In this document: in pieces, positions 1-9,466 of the stretch
Layout: each line of letters opens with the position of its first letter
Numbering within the stretch: position 1 is the stretch's first letter
Source: Flavobacterium tegetincola DSM 22377
Lineage (GTDB): Bacteria > Bacteroidota > Bacteroidia > Flavobacteriales > Flavobacteriaceae
Direction of reading: 5' to 3'
DNA length: 64,000 bases
NCBI RefSeq assembly: GCF_000425485.1
Contig: NZ_AUDN01000015.1
Location: 62,001-126,000 of the forward strand
Notes under the pieces: generated by a model
The model's database searches: none
Seen by the model: the letters and a program-made list of their open reading frames with translations, nothing else
Told to the model about the DNA's origin: nothing
Made by a program: the position numbers and the translations under genes

Positions 1-1942
1 TAAAATTGAAGTAGCGAATTCAATTTTAAGTTCAATTTCCAATCCATTGGACTTGCTTTCAAAGTTGCCAAAAGTGCAAATAAGTGCTGATGCTGCAACT
101 ATTTCAATAATTGGAAAAGGAAATCCACTTCTTTACTTAGACAATCAAAGAATTGAGATGAACGATTTATTGGCACTTTCAGTATCCGATATTAAATCCA
201 TTGAAATTCTAAATAATCCTTCGGCAAAATATGAAGCGGAAGGAAGCGTCGTAATTTTGATTACTAGAAAGTTAAGTGCTAGCGAAGGTTTTCAAACGGT
301 GATTTCTGAAACAGCATCTTTCAAAAAGAAATTCAATAATTTTTTAGGTGTAAATTCTAATTTGAAATTTAGAAGAACAGAATTAAGAGCAAATTTCAAT
401 TACAACAAGCTCAATCCTTGGGAAAGTAATGCAAATAAGTACGCGATTCCTGCAAATCAAATAATTTCAGATTACAATGTGGCAGGTTTTACAAAAAGGA
501 ATAATTATATTTATGGTGCTGGAATTTATCAAACTTTCAATAATGAAGATTCCTTTTCCTTTTCAATTAATGGAAATTTAAAAGAAGATAGCTTCGATTT
601 TAAAACCAAAACCAATTATCAAATTTTAAATGATTTATCGAAAATTGAAACCGCTGGATTAACAACAGGCAATAGAAATTTCCTCAATGCAATTTCCAAT
701 TATAGTAAGAAGTTTAACAATAATTCGAGCTTCTTTGCAGGAATACAATACAGTAGTTTCGTGAATTCATCTGAAATCAGTTCGTCAAATAATTATAATC
801 AGACAACATTTGAGGCTTTTCAAAATGTGAAACAGCATTTCAAAGTGGATGTGTTTTCTGCTCGAATTGATTTTGAGAAAAAGTTTGATAATGAAATGAA
901 ACTGGAAGTAGGAGTCGGGCATAATTTTGCAAATGCAACTACAGATTTAATGCTATTTGATTTTCAATCGAATAATGAGGTGAATTCAAAGTATTTATTG
1001 AAAGAACAGAATACTTCTGCATACAGCCAAATTTCAGGAAATAGCAAGAAAGTGTCTTGGCTTGTTGGAATTAGAGCAGAAAAAACAAAGGTAAAAGGCA
1101 AGTACGACGCTATTTCTTCCAACTTGGTTGACAAAAATTACATCAATCTCTTTCCGAAATTGCAGGCAGAAATTACCATAGATTCCACAAAAGCAATTTC
1201 ATTTAATTACGCAAAATCGATTGTTAGGCCTAATTATTCTTCTACGGGAAATGGTCAAACGTTTATCAATCCTTATTTTGTATTCTCGAGTAATGTCAAT
1301 TTGAATCCGACGATTTCAGACGAAGTATTTGCAAATTTTCAGTACAAAAACAAATCAGTAAAACTTACCTATTACAAAAACAAGGACGTCATGAATTATG
1401 GTTTTCAGTACAATACAACTGATAAAATAGTATATTACCGTCCTGAAAATTTTGATTTAGAAACAGGCTACAACATTGAATTTACAATTCCGTTCAAGTA
1501 CCGATTTTGGAGGTCCGACACTGTTTTGAGTGTCAATGTTAGTAAATTTGAAGACGACTCTGCAAATTTTGGAAATGCGAATCCTTACTTGTATTATTAT
1601 TCAAATCAGACATTTAATTTGAAGAAAGATTGGACAATTTCAATAGGAGGTTGGGGATTGACCAATCGAAGTGAAGGAATTTTTGAGAGAGATGCTATGT
1701 TTGTTTTGGACAGCTCAATTTCTAAAAAGTATAAAAATTGGTCGTGTACCTTGAGCTATAACAATATTTTCAATGGAGGCGAATACAGAGAGAAGATTCA
1801 AAACAAATTCATTAATTCCCAAGCTACTTTTTTCGTTGACACGTATGAGTTAGCTGTAGCTTTAAAATATACTTTTGGTAAGTTTACAAATTCCACTTTT
1901 AAAGAAAGAGCGGTTGATGAAAACGGAAATCGGGTGAGGTAA
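1..1942 (+). CDS. TonB-dependent receptor-like outer-membrane beta-barrel protein (5' end missing)
   Basis: The reading frame is open from base 2, so the gene starts before the window and the TTG at 47 is not its real start. The first ~75 visible residues look like the end of a TonB-dependent receptor plug: a GNPLLYLDNQRI segment, then SVSDIKSIEILNNPSAKYEAEG, which matches the plug region where the chain meets the barrel. The remaining ~550 residues are alternating aromatic/polar strands typical of a 22-strand barrel of the OMP_b-brl_3 type, common in Bacteroidota. The C-terminus is not a clean terminal-aromatic motif, which is normal for this subfamily. The likely role is TonB-driven uptake or outer-membrane assembly; the substrate cannot be read from the sequence. 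A hairpin terminator follows directly. Confidence 0.8.
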   Translation, partial: KIEVANSILSSISNPLDLLSKLPKVQISADAATISIIGKGNPLLYLDNQRIEMNDLLALSVSDIKSIEILNNPSAKYEAEGSVVILITRKLSASEGFQTVISETASFKKKFNNFLGVNSNLKFRRTELRANFNYNKLNPWESNANKYAIPANQIISDYNVAGFTKRNNYIYGAGIYQTFNNEDSFSFSINGNLKEDSFDFKTKTNYQILNDLSKIETAGLTTGNRNFLNAISNYSKKFNNNSSFFAGIQYSSFVNSSEISSSNNYNQTTFEAFQNVKQHFKVDVFSARIDFEKKFDNEMKLEVGVGHNFANATTDLMLFDFQSNNEVNSKYLLKEQNTSAYSQISGNSKKVSWLVGIRAEKTKVKGKYDAISSNLVDKNYINLFPKLQAEITIDSTKAISFNYAKSIVRPNYSSTGNGQTFINPYFVFSSNVNLNPTISDEVFANFQYKNKSVKLTYYKNKDVMNYGFQYNTTDKIVYYRPENFDLETGYNIEFTIPFKYRFWRSDTVLSVNVSKFEDDSANFGNANPYLYYYSNQTFNLKKDWTISIGGWGLTNRSEGIFERDAMFVLDSSISKKYKNWSCTLSYNNIFNGGEYREKIQNKFINSQATFFVDTYELAVALKYTFGKFTNSTFKERAVDENGNRVR

Positions 1943-1966
1943 TGACGCTAAATCATTATTAAACGT

Positions 1967-1998
1967 AAAAGCCACTAATCGAAATTAGTGGCTTTTTT
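1967..1998 (+). terminator. Intrinsic terminator
   Basis: A 9-bp perfect stem (GCCACTAAT, 1971-1979, with ATTAGTGGC, 1984-1992) and a CGAA loop are followed by six T. The preceding AAAA lets it also act weakly for the convergent rsmD transcript. Confidence 0.85.
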
Positions 1999-2014
1999 AT
2001 AATATTATTATTAA

Positions 2015-2596
2015 TTAACCTTCCTCTTCTTCCAAACCATCCACTTCCTCGTCATTTTGATTCAACTCATAGAAGCTAAAAAACGAACCACCATATCCTT
2101 TTTGAAAGGAAAAATTATCCAATTCGGTCATTTTTGTGTATTTGGAATGTTCAATAATCATCATTCCATCTTCTTGTAATAATTCGCGTTCAAAAACTAT
2201 TTTTACAATATTTTCAAATGTTTGTTGGTCAAAACCGTAAGGAGGGTCTGCAAAAATGATGTCGTATGAACTTGTGTTTTTTTCCAAAAACTTCATTACA
2301 TCACTTTTGATTGCAGTGATGTTAAAGTCAAATTCGTCAGCAGTTTGTTTGATGAATTTTATGCAACCAAAATCGCCATCCACAGAAATTACGTTGTCGC
2401 AACCACGGGAAGCAAATTCGTAACTGATGTTTCCAGTTCCGGCAAATAAATCCAACACTTTGAGTCCGCTGAAATTAAAATGATTGTTCAAAACATTAAA
2501 TAATGCCTCTTTACTCATATCCGTCGTGGGACGGACGGGTAGATTTTTGGGTGGCGAAATGCGTCGTCCTTTGTGTTTTCCTGAAATGATTCTCAC
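2015..2596 (-). CDS. rsmD: 16S rRNA (guanine966-N2)-methyltransferase RsmD
   Basis: This is a 193-residue Rossmann methyltransferase that methylates G966 of 16S rRNA using S-adenosylmethionine. The N-terminus MRIISGKHKGRRI and RPTTDMSKEALFN are family signatures. The SAM-binding motif LDLFAGTGN lies near residue 50, and the catalytic DPPY tetrapeptide near residue 117 is typical of N2-guanine/N6-adenine methyltransferases. The start codon is GTG and overlaps the TGA of the upstream DUF3822 gene by 4 bp (GTGA), so the two are translationally coupled. The acidic C-terminal tail is longer than in the E. coli enzyme but otherwise unremarkable. Confidence 0.93.
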   Translation of the reverse strand: MRIISGKHKGRRISPPKNLPVRPTTDMSKEALFNVLNNHFNFSGLKVLDLFAGTGNISYEFASRGCDNVISVDGDFGCIKFIKQTADEFDFNITAIKSDVMKFLEKNTSSYDIIFADPPYGFDQQTFENIVKIVFERELLQEDGMMIIEHSKYTKMTELDNFSFQKGYGGSFFSFYELNQNDEEVDGLEEEEG

Positions 2597-3405
2597 GATT
2601 GAAAAAGTATAAAATGCTTTAGATTGTCGGCTTTTGTAAAATTATTACGGGTTTGTAGTCCTAAAACGTCCAATAATTGAACATTTCGAACATATTTATA
2701 GGCAACTTCAAATAATTCGCTTTCTTCAGAAATAGCTCCTAAAAGATGTAAATGGAATGATTCGGGATTGAGTTGTAATTGTTCGGAAGTAAATAAAAGA
2801 TAGTAAATGAAATCTTCTTTTGTAGCATAATCAAATGAATTGAAAAGCAGTAATTGTTGGTTTTTCAACACTACAATTTCGAATTTTTCAGTACTAAAAT
2901 GAACGAAAACTTGTGTCTCTTCCTTGTTTTTTGAAAATGCTAACAAATTTTCCAATAGAATGCTGCTGAAATGTTTGTAATCAAAACTTTCAAATTGGTC
3001 TAACAAATAATTGTTCAAATTTACATACGGAACATAAACGTTATTGATTTCTTGGTTTTGAATCGCATCAAAAGTATAAAAATCCGTTTCGAAAACTTTA
3101 GTATTGTATTGCAAATAACTAGCTAAATATTCTTCGTCAAACAAAGCTTTTGGCACAAATGTATTCAGATTATTGTCGTGAATAACAACAACTTCATCGT
3201 ATATTTTAGTCAATTCTTTGTGGTCGAGAAACGCTTTCCAATATAAATCTTCTACTTTGTTATTTCGCTGAAATACGTTAAAAAGTACCTCTTGAAAAGT
3301 AAGAATTTCATCATTCAGAGTATCCACCACGCAAAAGCTGAATCCATTCAAGGAAACTTGAAGAACGAGTTTTCGGTAGTTTTTTTCTGTAATATTGAGA
3401 CTCAA
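2593..3405 (-). CDS. DUF3822 family protein
   Basis: The 270-residue protein has no signal peptide or membrane segment. Its sequence pattern (an N-terminal SLNGFSFCVVD segment, alternating beta strands, and a late LHLLGAI segment) fits the Bacteroidota-specific DUF3822 family. Members usually sit directly upstream of rsmD, as here, and the 4-bp overlap implies coupled translation. The alternating-strand layout suggests an actin/PilM-like fold, which is inference only; no catalytic residues can be assigned. A -7-type box TAAGTTTG lies 26 bp upstream on the minus strand (3431-3438) without a clear TTG partner. Confidence 0.75.
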   Translation of the reverse strand: MSLNITEKNYRKLVLQVSLNGFSFCVVDTLNDEILTFQEVLFNVFQRNNKVEDLYWKAFLDHKELTKIYDEVVVIHDNNLNTFVPKALFDEEYLASYLQYNTKVFETDFYTFDAIQNQEINNVYVPYVNLNNYLLDQFESFDYKHFSSILLENLLAFSKNKEETQVFVHFSTEKFEIVVLKNQQLLLFNSFDYATKEDFIYYLLFTSEQLQLNPESFHLHLLGAISEESELFEVAYKYVRNVQLLDVLGLQTRNNFTKADNLKHFILFQS

Positions 3406-3482
3406 TTTGACGGACTTTTATATAGCGCGACAAACTTACGATAATTTTAAAAAAGTGTGATTTGAAAGTTTGAAAAATGTAC

Positions 3483-3553
3483 TTGTCATTCTGAATTTAT
3501 TTCAGAATCTCACTTTAAACGATTTAGATCCTGAAATAAATTCAGCATGACAA
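3483..3553. repeat. Long intergenic inverted repeat (REP-like)
   Basis: Two 28-base arms, 3483-3510 and 3526-3553, are reverse complements at 26 of 28 positions around a 15-base spacer. The arm core TTGTCATTCTGAATTTATT resembles dispersed palindromic elements seen in many Bacteroidota genomes. There is no T-tract, so it is not a standard terminator. Confidence 0.75.
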
Positions 3554-3617
3554 AGTCGGTTTTTTTATGCAGGCTTAAGAAAAACTTTCCGTACTTTGCC
3601 TTTCTTGAACTTAAATT

Positions 3618-5045
3618 ATGACTTCCACTCAATTCTATTCTACGCTAAAGCGAAAATTTCCCTTTGTCACAACAACGAAGCAAGATTTGTTTTTCCAACA
3701 AATTGCTGTTTTTCTCACCAATGACAAGAAAGATGAAATTTTCGTATTAAAAGGATATGCGGGAACGGGAAAAACCACAGTCATTTCTACGATTGTAAAT
3801 AATTTAGTGGAACTTAATAAGAAATACGTACTTCTGGCGCCAACAGGTCGTGCCGCAAAGGTAATTGCCAATTATTCCGATAAACCAGCATTTACCATTC
3901 ATAAGAAAATATATTTCCCAAAGAAAAATAAAGGTGGAGGCGTGACTTTTACCATCATGCCCAACAAGCATAAAAACACGATTTTCATTGTCGATGAAGC
4001 GTCGATGATTTCCGATTCGGATTATGAAAATAAAATGTATGCCAATGGTTCGCTGTTGGATGATTTGATGTTTTATATTTATTCAGGAACAAATTGCAAA
4101 TTGTTGCTTTTGGGAGATACGGCACAATTACCTCCGATAAATAGAGACGAATCGCCCGCTTTAAATACTGATATTTTGCGACTCAATTACGACATGGAAG
4201 TCGAGTCGATTGAGTTGGACGAAGTAATGCGACAAGAGGAAAATTCAGGGATTTTATACAATGCAACGGCACTTCGGGAATTGCTGGAAGAACAATTTTT
4301 TGAGGAATTCAAGTTTTCACTTCGCGGTTTTAAAGACATCACGCGATTGCAAGACGGTTATGATATTCAAGACGCTATTCAATCGGCTTATAGTAATTAC
4401 AGTATTGAAGACACCGCTTTTATTGTCCGTTCGAATAAACGTGCTAACGCTTACAACCAACAAATTCGGATGAAAATTCTGGATAAGGAAAGCGAACTTT
4501 CTACAGGCGATTTCTTGATGGTGGTAAAAAATAATTATTTCTGGTTGAAAGACAGCGATGAAGCTGGTTTTATTGCCAACGGTGACATCATCGAAGTTCT
4601 TGAAATTTTTGGCTTCATGGAATTGTACAGTTTTAAATTTGCCAAAGTAAAAGTCAGAATGGTCGATTATCCAAATCAAATTCCCTTTGAAACCATCGTT
4701 TTATTAGATACGACAACAAGCGAAACACCTTCGTTGAGCTACGAAGAATCCAATCGATTGTACCAAGAAGTTTTAGCCGATTACGAAAGTGAAGGAGCTC
4801 AATACAAACGTTTGGCAAAAGTAAAAGAAAATGAGTTTTTTAATGCTTTGCAAGTCAAGTTTTCTTATGCTATAACATGTCATAAGTCACAAGGTGGTCA
4901 ATGGAATACGGTATTTATTGAACAGCCTTATTTGCCAGACGGTATCACACAAGATTATGTGAGATGGCTTTATACGGCAATGACTCGGGCAAAAGATAAG
5001 TTGTATTTAATTGGGTTTAAAGATGAGTTTTTCGAGGAGAATTGA
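3618..5045 (+). CDS. RecD-like ATP-dependent DNA helicase (SF1B)
   Basis: This 475-residue superfamily 1 helicase shows Walker A GYAGTGKTT near residue 47, Walker B IVDEASMI near 125, motif III LLLLGDTAQLPP near 155, and the C-terminal UvrD/RecD2 signature with CHKSQGGQW near 420 and YTAMTRAKDKLYLIG near 455. It lacks the long N-terminal region of true RecD2. It belongs to the compact AAA/UvrD-like class widespread in Bacteroidota, with 5'-3' helicase polarity known for relatives such as Dda and RecD2. It is probably cytoplasmic and acts in DNA repair or recombination. It stands alone and its partner proteins are not evident. Confidence 0.88.
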   Translation: MTSTQFYSTLKRKFPFVTTTKQDLFFQQIAVFLTNDKKDEIFVLKGYAGTGKTTVISTIVNNLVELNKKYVLLAPTGRAAKVIANYSDKPAFTIHKKIYFPKKNKGGGVTFTIMPNKHKNTIFIVDEASMISDSDYENKMYANGSLLDDLMFYIYSGTNCKLLLLGDTAQLPPINRDESPALNTDILRLNYDMEVESIELDEVMRQEENSGILYNATALRELLEEQFFEEFKFSLRGFKDITRLQDGYDIQDAIQSAYSNYSIEDTAFIVRSNKRANAYNQQIRMKILDKESELSTGDFLMVVKNNYFWLKDSDEAGFIANGDIIEVLEIFGFMELYSFKFAKVKVRMVDYPNQIPFETIVLLDTTTSETPSLSYEESNRLYQEVLADYESEGAQYKRLAKVKENEFFNALQVKFSYAITCHKSQGGQWNTVFIEQPYLPDGITQDYVRWLYTAMTRAKDKLYLIGFKDEFFEEN

Positions 5046-5170
5046 TTTTAAGTTCTAGAGTAGGTGAGGATAACGTAGCGGACATAAAGACAATATTTCG
5101 CTCTAATTTTTTCAACTTCTGAAATTATGGCAGAAATAATTGTTAGTTTTGACTAATCAAACATTAAGAA

Positions 5171-5929
5171 ATGAAAAAAAAAGTAATCAATTTGTTTAAA
5201 GATAATACAGTTGTTCAAAATCAGGGAGTGAAATATTCTGAATTATTTGAAAATTTTTTAACGCCTTTCGTAAATGATTTCAGGGATGTTGAGTTTTATG
5301 AAGATATTATTGAATTTGGAATTTCGGCTTGGAATTTTGGTAATATGAAAAGTATTTTACCAGAGGACGAAAGTGATTCATATTTAAAAGTTGCAAATGA
5401 GAACATCGCAGATGTTGCGGTTTTGCAGCGTATGGTTAATTATAAAGTTTTAAATTTTAAACAATATGGTAATTTCATCGTGGACTATGATTTAGAAGAG
5501 GTAGAAGAAAATCCTATTTTAACGGTTGTTACTCAAGAAGAAGAAGGTTTTCTTGCAAATATGCTTGATAAAATAGGTAATGAAGAATCCATTGAAGAAT
5601 TTCAAGAAAATTTTATCAATCGCAATGCCATTGTTTTAAAGCCATTAAAGCCTTTTATTGATTGGGTTAATAAATTATATCCAGAAGAAGAGCACTTTCA
5701 AACGAATCAAGTTTCAACTTATTTAGTTGATGAAGAAATTGAAAATTTAGAAGTTTGGATTACAAAAAAGTTCGACAAATTTTTTATGTTTGAACTAGAA
5801 GGATGGAGTACTGATAAAAAAGTTTGGCCGCAAAAAAGAACAAACAAAATGTTTAAAGAATGGTTCAGAGTTGAAGTTTCGATGCTAGTTTTCGACATGG
5901 AAAAATCGCCTGTTTCAAAATCAGATTAG
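5171..5929 (+). CDS. Hypothetical acidic cytoplasmic protein
   Basis: I do not recognise this 252-residue protein. It has no signal peptide or membrane segment, is rich in Glu/Asp and aromatic residues, and has a basic, Trp-containing C-terminus (residues ~215-240). Composition and codon use match the neighbours, and the AAG AAA ATG AAA start context is typical of this genome. A -7-like TAGTTTTG lies at 5144-5151. It is followed 46 bp later by kdsB and may be co-transcribed with it. No catalytic motif is visible. Confidence 0.7.
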   Translation: MKKKVINLFKDNTVVQNQGVKYSELFENFLTPFVNDFRDVEFYEDIIEFGISAWNFGNMKSILPEDESDSYLKVANENIADVAVLQRMVNYKVLNFKQYGNFIVDYDLEEVEENPILTVVTQEEEGFLANMLDKIGNEESIEEFQENFINRNAIVLKPLKPFIDWVNKLYPEEEHFQTNQVSTYLVDEEIENLEVWITKKFDKFFMFELEGWSTDKKVWPQKRTNKMFKEWFRVEVSMLVFDMEKSPVSKSD

Positions 5930-5975
5930 GTTCAATTTTTAAACTTATATAATAGCACAAATTAATAAAATACCA

Positions 5976-6713
5976 ATGAAAATCATAGCTGTAATTCCTG
6001 CACGATATGCCTCCACACGATTTCCTGCGAAACTTATGCAAGATTTGTGTGGTAAAACTGTAATCACTCGAACCTATGAAGCGGCTGTTCAATCGCAATT
6101 GTTTGACGATGTATTCGTGGTTACCGATTCCGATTTGATTTTTAATGAAATCGAATCGCAAGGAGGAAAAGCAATTAAAAGTATACGCGAACACGAATCA
6201 GGTTCGGATCGAATTGCGGAAGCGGTTGAAAATTTAGATGTTGATATTGTAGTAAACGTTCAGGGCGATGAGCCTTTTATTGATACAGAATCATTAAAAA
6301 AATTGATTGCAGTTTTTAAAAATGATACTGAAGGAAAAGTAGATTTAGCATCATTGATGCGCGAAATTAAAGATGAATCGGCAATTAATAATTCAAATAA
6401 TGTAAAAGTTGTGGTGGATCAAAGTCAGTTTGCCTTATATTTTTCACGATCCGTAATTCCTTTTGCCAGAGAAAAAAATGTTGGTGTTCGGTATTTTCAA
6501 CATATTGGTATTTATGCTTTTCGCAAAGAAGCTTTATTGGATTTTTACAGTTTACCAATGCAATCATTAGAAGCTTCGGAAAAATTAGAGCAATTGCGGT
6601 ATTTGGAATTTGGAAAACGCATCAAAATGGTTGAAACAACGCACATTGGAATCGGAATTGATACGGAAGACGATTTGATTCGGGCACGAGAAATGTGGAA
6701 ATCAAATCAATAA
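5976..6713 (+). CDS. kdsB: 3-deoxy-manno-octulosonate cytidylyltransferase
   Basis: The enzyme couples CTP with Kdo to make CMP-Kdo, the activated sugar for lipopolysaccharide inner-core synthesis in the cytoplasm. The 245-residue length matches the family. The N-terminal nucleotide-binding signature [14 protein letters not shown] is near residues 6-19, followed by [12 protein letters not shown] near 70 and [11 protein letters not shown] near 90, whose Asp binds Mg2+. The C-terminal GIDTEDDL motif is also typical. The ATG at 5976 is preceded by an A-rich leader with no Shine-Dalgarno site, as usual in this phylum. Confidence 0.95.
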   Translation: MKIIAVIPARYASTRFPAKLMQDLCGKTVITRTYEAAVQSQLFDDVFVVTDSDLIFNEIESQGGKAIKSIREHESGSDRIAEAVENLDVDIVVNVQGDEPFIDTESLKKLIAVFKNDTEGKVDLASLMREIKDESAINNSNNVKVVVDQSQFALYFSRSVIPFAREKNVGVRYFQHIGIYAFRKEALLDFYSLPMQSLEASEKLEQLRYLEFGKRIKMVETTHIGIGIDTEDDLIRAREMWKSNQ

Positions 6714-6717
6714 TCGG

Positions 6718-6725
6718 TATCTTTG
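6718..6725 (+). promoter_or_regulatory. -7 promoter box for the subtilase gene
   Basis: TATCTTTG matches the Bacteroidota -7 consensus TAnnTTTG. A start near 6732 would give a leader of about 43 nt. No good TTG -33 element is visible. Confidence 0.5.
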
Positions 6726-6774
6726 AAAACCGTAGCCAATTTAATTTCGTTTGTAAAACAAAGCACGTTTCCTC

Positions 6775-8394
6775 ATGAAAAAATTATTACTTTCCTTATT
6801 TTTAATTTCCTCATTCATTGGTTTTGCCCAACAAGATGCTTGGGTATATTTTGCAGATAAACCAGATTCGGCAACCTATTTGGCTAATCCTTTGACAATG
6901 CTTACACAAAAATCACTCGACAGAAGAACGGCTCAAAACATTGCTTTAGATGTAAAAGATGTTCCGATTTTTCCTTCCTATATTTCACAAATTACAAATG
7001 CGTCCGGAATTACGGTTATGGCAAAATCAAAGTGGTTGAACGCGTTGCATATTCGCGGAAGCGTGGCAAATATTCAGCAACTTACAACGCTTTCCTTCGT
7101 AAATGCTATTCAATTTGCCGATAAAACTTTAAATACAAGCACCTTTGCCAAACCGGCTTCACCTGTGGTTTTACAGTCAATCAATAAGACACTAGACACA
7201 CAAATTACCTTTGCATACGGAAATTCAAGCAATCAAATAGAGATGCTTGGTGGCGATTTATTGCACCAGCAAAATTTTACTGGAACAGGAAAAACTATTG
7301 CAGTTTTAGACGCTGGTTTTCCTGGCGTAGATAGCGCTTTGCCCTTTCAACGTCTGAATGCAAGTAATTTGATTTTAGGTGGTTATGACTTTGTAAATCG
7401 ATCCACTAATTTTTATACTGGAGGCACACATGGCACTTTGGTACTTTCTACAATGGGCGGTTATGTGGAAAATTCTTTAGTTGGAACCGCTCCGGATGCC
7501 GCATATTATCTTTTTATTACAGAAGATGTAGGGAGCGAAAATCCTGTGGAAGAATCCTATTGGGTGGAAGCTGCAGAGGAGGCCGATCGACTAGGAGTAG
7601 ACATTATTACTACTTCTTTGGGCTATTTTGGTTACGACAATCCCAATTATAGTTATACGTATCAAGATATGAATGGAATAACCTCTTTTGCTTCGCGAGG
7701 TGCAGATGTGGCTTTTTCAAGAGGAATTATTTGCGTAACTTCTGCTGGAAATTCAGGATCGACCATTGATCCTCATATTACAGTTCCGGCAGAATCTATT
7801 ACTTCATTAGCAGTTGGCGCGGTAAATGCTGCAGGTTTTTATGCAAATTTTAGTTCAATTGGACCTTCTTTTGACGGCCGGATAAAACCTGATGTTGTGG
7901 CTCAAGGCGTTCAAGCTGTGGTTTCTGATCCATCTGGAACTATCGGATTGGCAAATGGAACTTCTTTTTCAGGACCAATTACAGCGGGAATGGTGGCGTG
8001 TTTATGGCAAGCTTTACCCACAAAAACCAATGCAGAAATTATTCAAATTGTTAAGGAGTCGGCAAGTATTTACACTAATCCTACGCCGCAATTGGGCTAT
8101 GGAATTCCAAATTACAATACAGCGCTTGCAACAACTTTAGGAATTCAATCTTCGGAAAAAGAAAAAGTACTACTTTATCCGAATCCAGTTAATGACGTTT
8201 TAAATATTTCTACATCTAACTTTACAACGGAAAGTACGATTGTTATTTATTCGGCTTTGGGCCAAAAAGTTTTGGTAACAAAAGCGACTTCGGCTACCGT
8301 TTCTATTCCAATTTCTGAATTGTCTTCTGGTATTTATTTCTGTAAAATAAATTCAGGAACTTTTGTCACAACTAAAACATTTATCAAACAATAA
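6775..8394 (+). CDS. Secreted subtilisin-like (S8) serine protease with type IX sorting domain
   Basis: This is a 539-residue extracellular protease. A Sec signal peptide (residues 1-19, ending GFAQ) is followed by a propeptide-like region and the S8 catalytic domain. The Asp is at residue 179 in VLDAGF, the His at 219 in GTHGTL, the oxyanion Asn in TSAGNSGS near 323, and the catalytic Ser at 397 in NGTSFSGP. The last ~80 residues form a type IX secretion sorting domain, with LYPNPVNDVLNIS, a GQKVL strand and the ending SGIYFCKI...TKTFIKQ. The protein should therefore cross the outer membrane through PorSS/T9SS. The triad appears intact. The next gene starts 11 bp downstream and may share the transcript. 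Confidence 0.93.
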   Translation: MKKLLLSLFLISSFIGFAQQDAWVYFADKPDSATYLANPLTMLTQKSLDRRTAQNIALDVKDVPIFPSYISQITNASGITVMAKSKWLNALHIRGSVANIQQLTTLSFVNAIQFADKTLNTSTFAKPASPVVLQSINKTLDTQITFAYGNSSNQIEMLGGDLLHQQNFTGTGKTIAVLDAGFPGVDSALPFQRLNASNLILGGYDFVNRSTNFYTGGTHGTLVLSTMGGYVENSLVGTAPDAAYYLFITEDVGSENPVEESYWVEAAEEADRLGVDIITTSLGYFGYDNPNYSYTYQDMNGITSFASRGADVAFSRGIICVTSAGNSGSTIDPHITVPAESITSLAVGAVNAAGFYANFSSIGPSFDGRIKPDVVAQGVQAVVSDPSGTIGLANGTSFSGPITAGMVACLWQALPTKTNAEIIQIVKESASIYTNPTPQLGYGIPNYNTALATTLGIQSSEKEKVLLYPNPVNDVLNISTSNFTTESTIVIYSALGQKVLVTKATSATVSIPISELSSGIYFCKINSGTFVTTKTFIKQ

Positions 8395-8405
8395 AACCTA
8401 CTATT

Positions 8406-9347
8406 TTGGAAAACAAAATAACTTCACTTTTCAACATAAAATATCCCATTATTCAAGGCGGAATGATTTGGAACAGCGGCTATAAATTAGCAAGTGCTGT
8501 TAGTAATGCCGGCGGTTTAGGTCTCATCGGTGCTGGATCTATGTATCCAGAAGTTCTACGAGAACACATTCAAAAATGCAAAAAAGCAACGGACAAACCC
8601 TTTGGTGTAAACGTTCCGATGTTGTATCCAAATGTGGAAGAAATCATGAAAATCATCGTGGAAGAAGGCGTTAAAATCGTTTTTACTTCGGCAGGAAACC
8701 CAAAAACGTGGACGTCTTTTTTAAAAGAAAATGGAATAACAGTTGTTCATGTAGTTAGTAGTTCTAAGTTTGCGCTAAAATCACAAGAAGCAGGAGTGGA
8801 CGCCGTTGTTGCCGAAGGTTTTGAAGCCGGCGGACATAACGGTCGTGAGGAAACTACAACATTGACATTAATTCCGATGGTTCGTGAGAAGATTTCTATA
8901 CCATTGATTGCAGCGGGAGGTATTGCCACTGGACGCGGAATGCTTGCCACCATGGTCCTTGGTGCAGATGGTGTTCAAGTAGGAAGTCGATTTGCAGCTT
9001 CAATTGAAAGTTCTTCGCATGATCAATTTAAAGAAACTATTTTGCAGGTAGAGGAGGGAAGCACTCAAGTTACTTTAAAAGAACTGGCTCCAGTGCGATT
9101 GATTAAGAATAAATTTTATCAAGATGTACAAGATTTGTATGCCAAGTGTCCCACTCCTGAAGATTTAAAAGAATTATTAGGAAGAGCACGAGCAAAGAGG
9201 GGAATGTTTGAAGGTGATCTTGTGGATGGTGAACTGGAAATTGGTCAAATTGCGGGATTAATTCATGAAATTTTACCTGTGGAAACCATTGTAAATAACA
9301 TGGTGCGTGAATTTGAAGAAGCAAAAAAAGAGGTTGCTTTTTTATAA
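8406..9347 (+). CDS. Nitronate monooxygenase / FabK-like flavoenzyme
   Basis: This 313-residue FMN-dependent TIM-barrel protein belongs to the 2-nitropropane dioxygenase/FabK superfamily. The N-terminal YPIIQGGM FMN loop, the conserved GFEAGGHNGR segment near residue 140 and AAGGIATG near 173 with GADGVQVGSRF near 190 are visible. The start is TTG at 8406; the next ATG would remove the IIQGG flavin loop, so TTG is preferred. The true substrate (nitronate or an enoyl thioester) cannot be fixed from sequence. The partner lies 11 bp upstream and a strong terminator follows. Confidence 0.85.
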   Translation: MENKITSLFNIKYPIIQGGMIWNSGYKLASAVSNAGGLGLIGAGSMYPEVLREHIQKCKKATDKPFGVNVPMLYPNVEEIMKIIVEEGVKIVFTSAGNPKTWTSFLKENGITVVHVVSSSKFALKSQEAGVDAVVAEGFEAGGHNGREETTTLTLIPMVREKISIPLIAAGGIATGRGMLATMVLGADGVQVGSRFAASIESSSHDQFKETILQVEEGSTQVTLKELAPVRLIKNKFYQDVQDLYAKCPTPEDLKELLGRARAKRGMFEGDLVDGELEIGQIAGLIHEILPVETIVNNMVREFEEAKKEVAFL

Positions 9348-9369
9348 AAGAAAATACACTATAAATAGA

Positions 9370-9410
9370 ACATCCCATTTAATTATTAAATTTAAATGGG
9401 ATGTTTTTTT
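9370..9410 (+). terminator. Intrinsic terminator
   Basis: A 13-bp perfect stem (9370-9382 with 9392-9404, core ACATCCCATT) runs into a T-tract to 9410. It lies between convergent genes. Confidence 0.9.
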
Positions 9411-9466
9411 GATATTCAGTTTTCCATTTTAATTGAAATGACATAAAAGAATCAGTAAATTAATAA

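Noticed and set aside
4317..4679. Minus-strand frame of 120 codons inside the helicase gene
   Set aside because: It is antisense to conserved helicase codons and shows no domain; it is a coding shadow.
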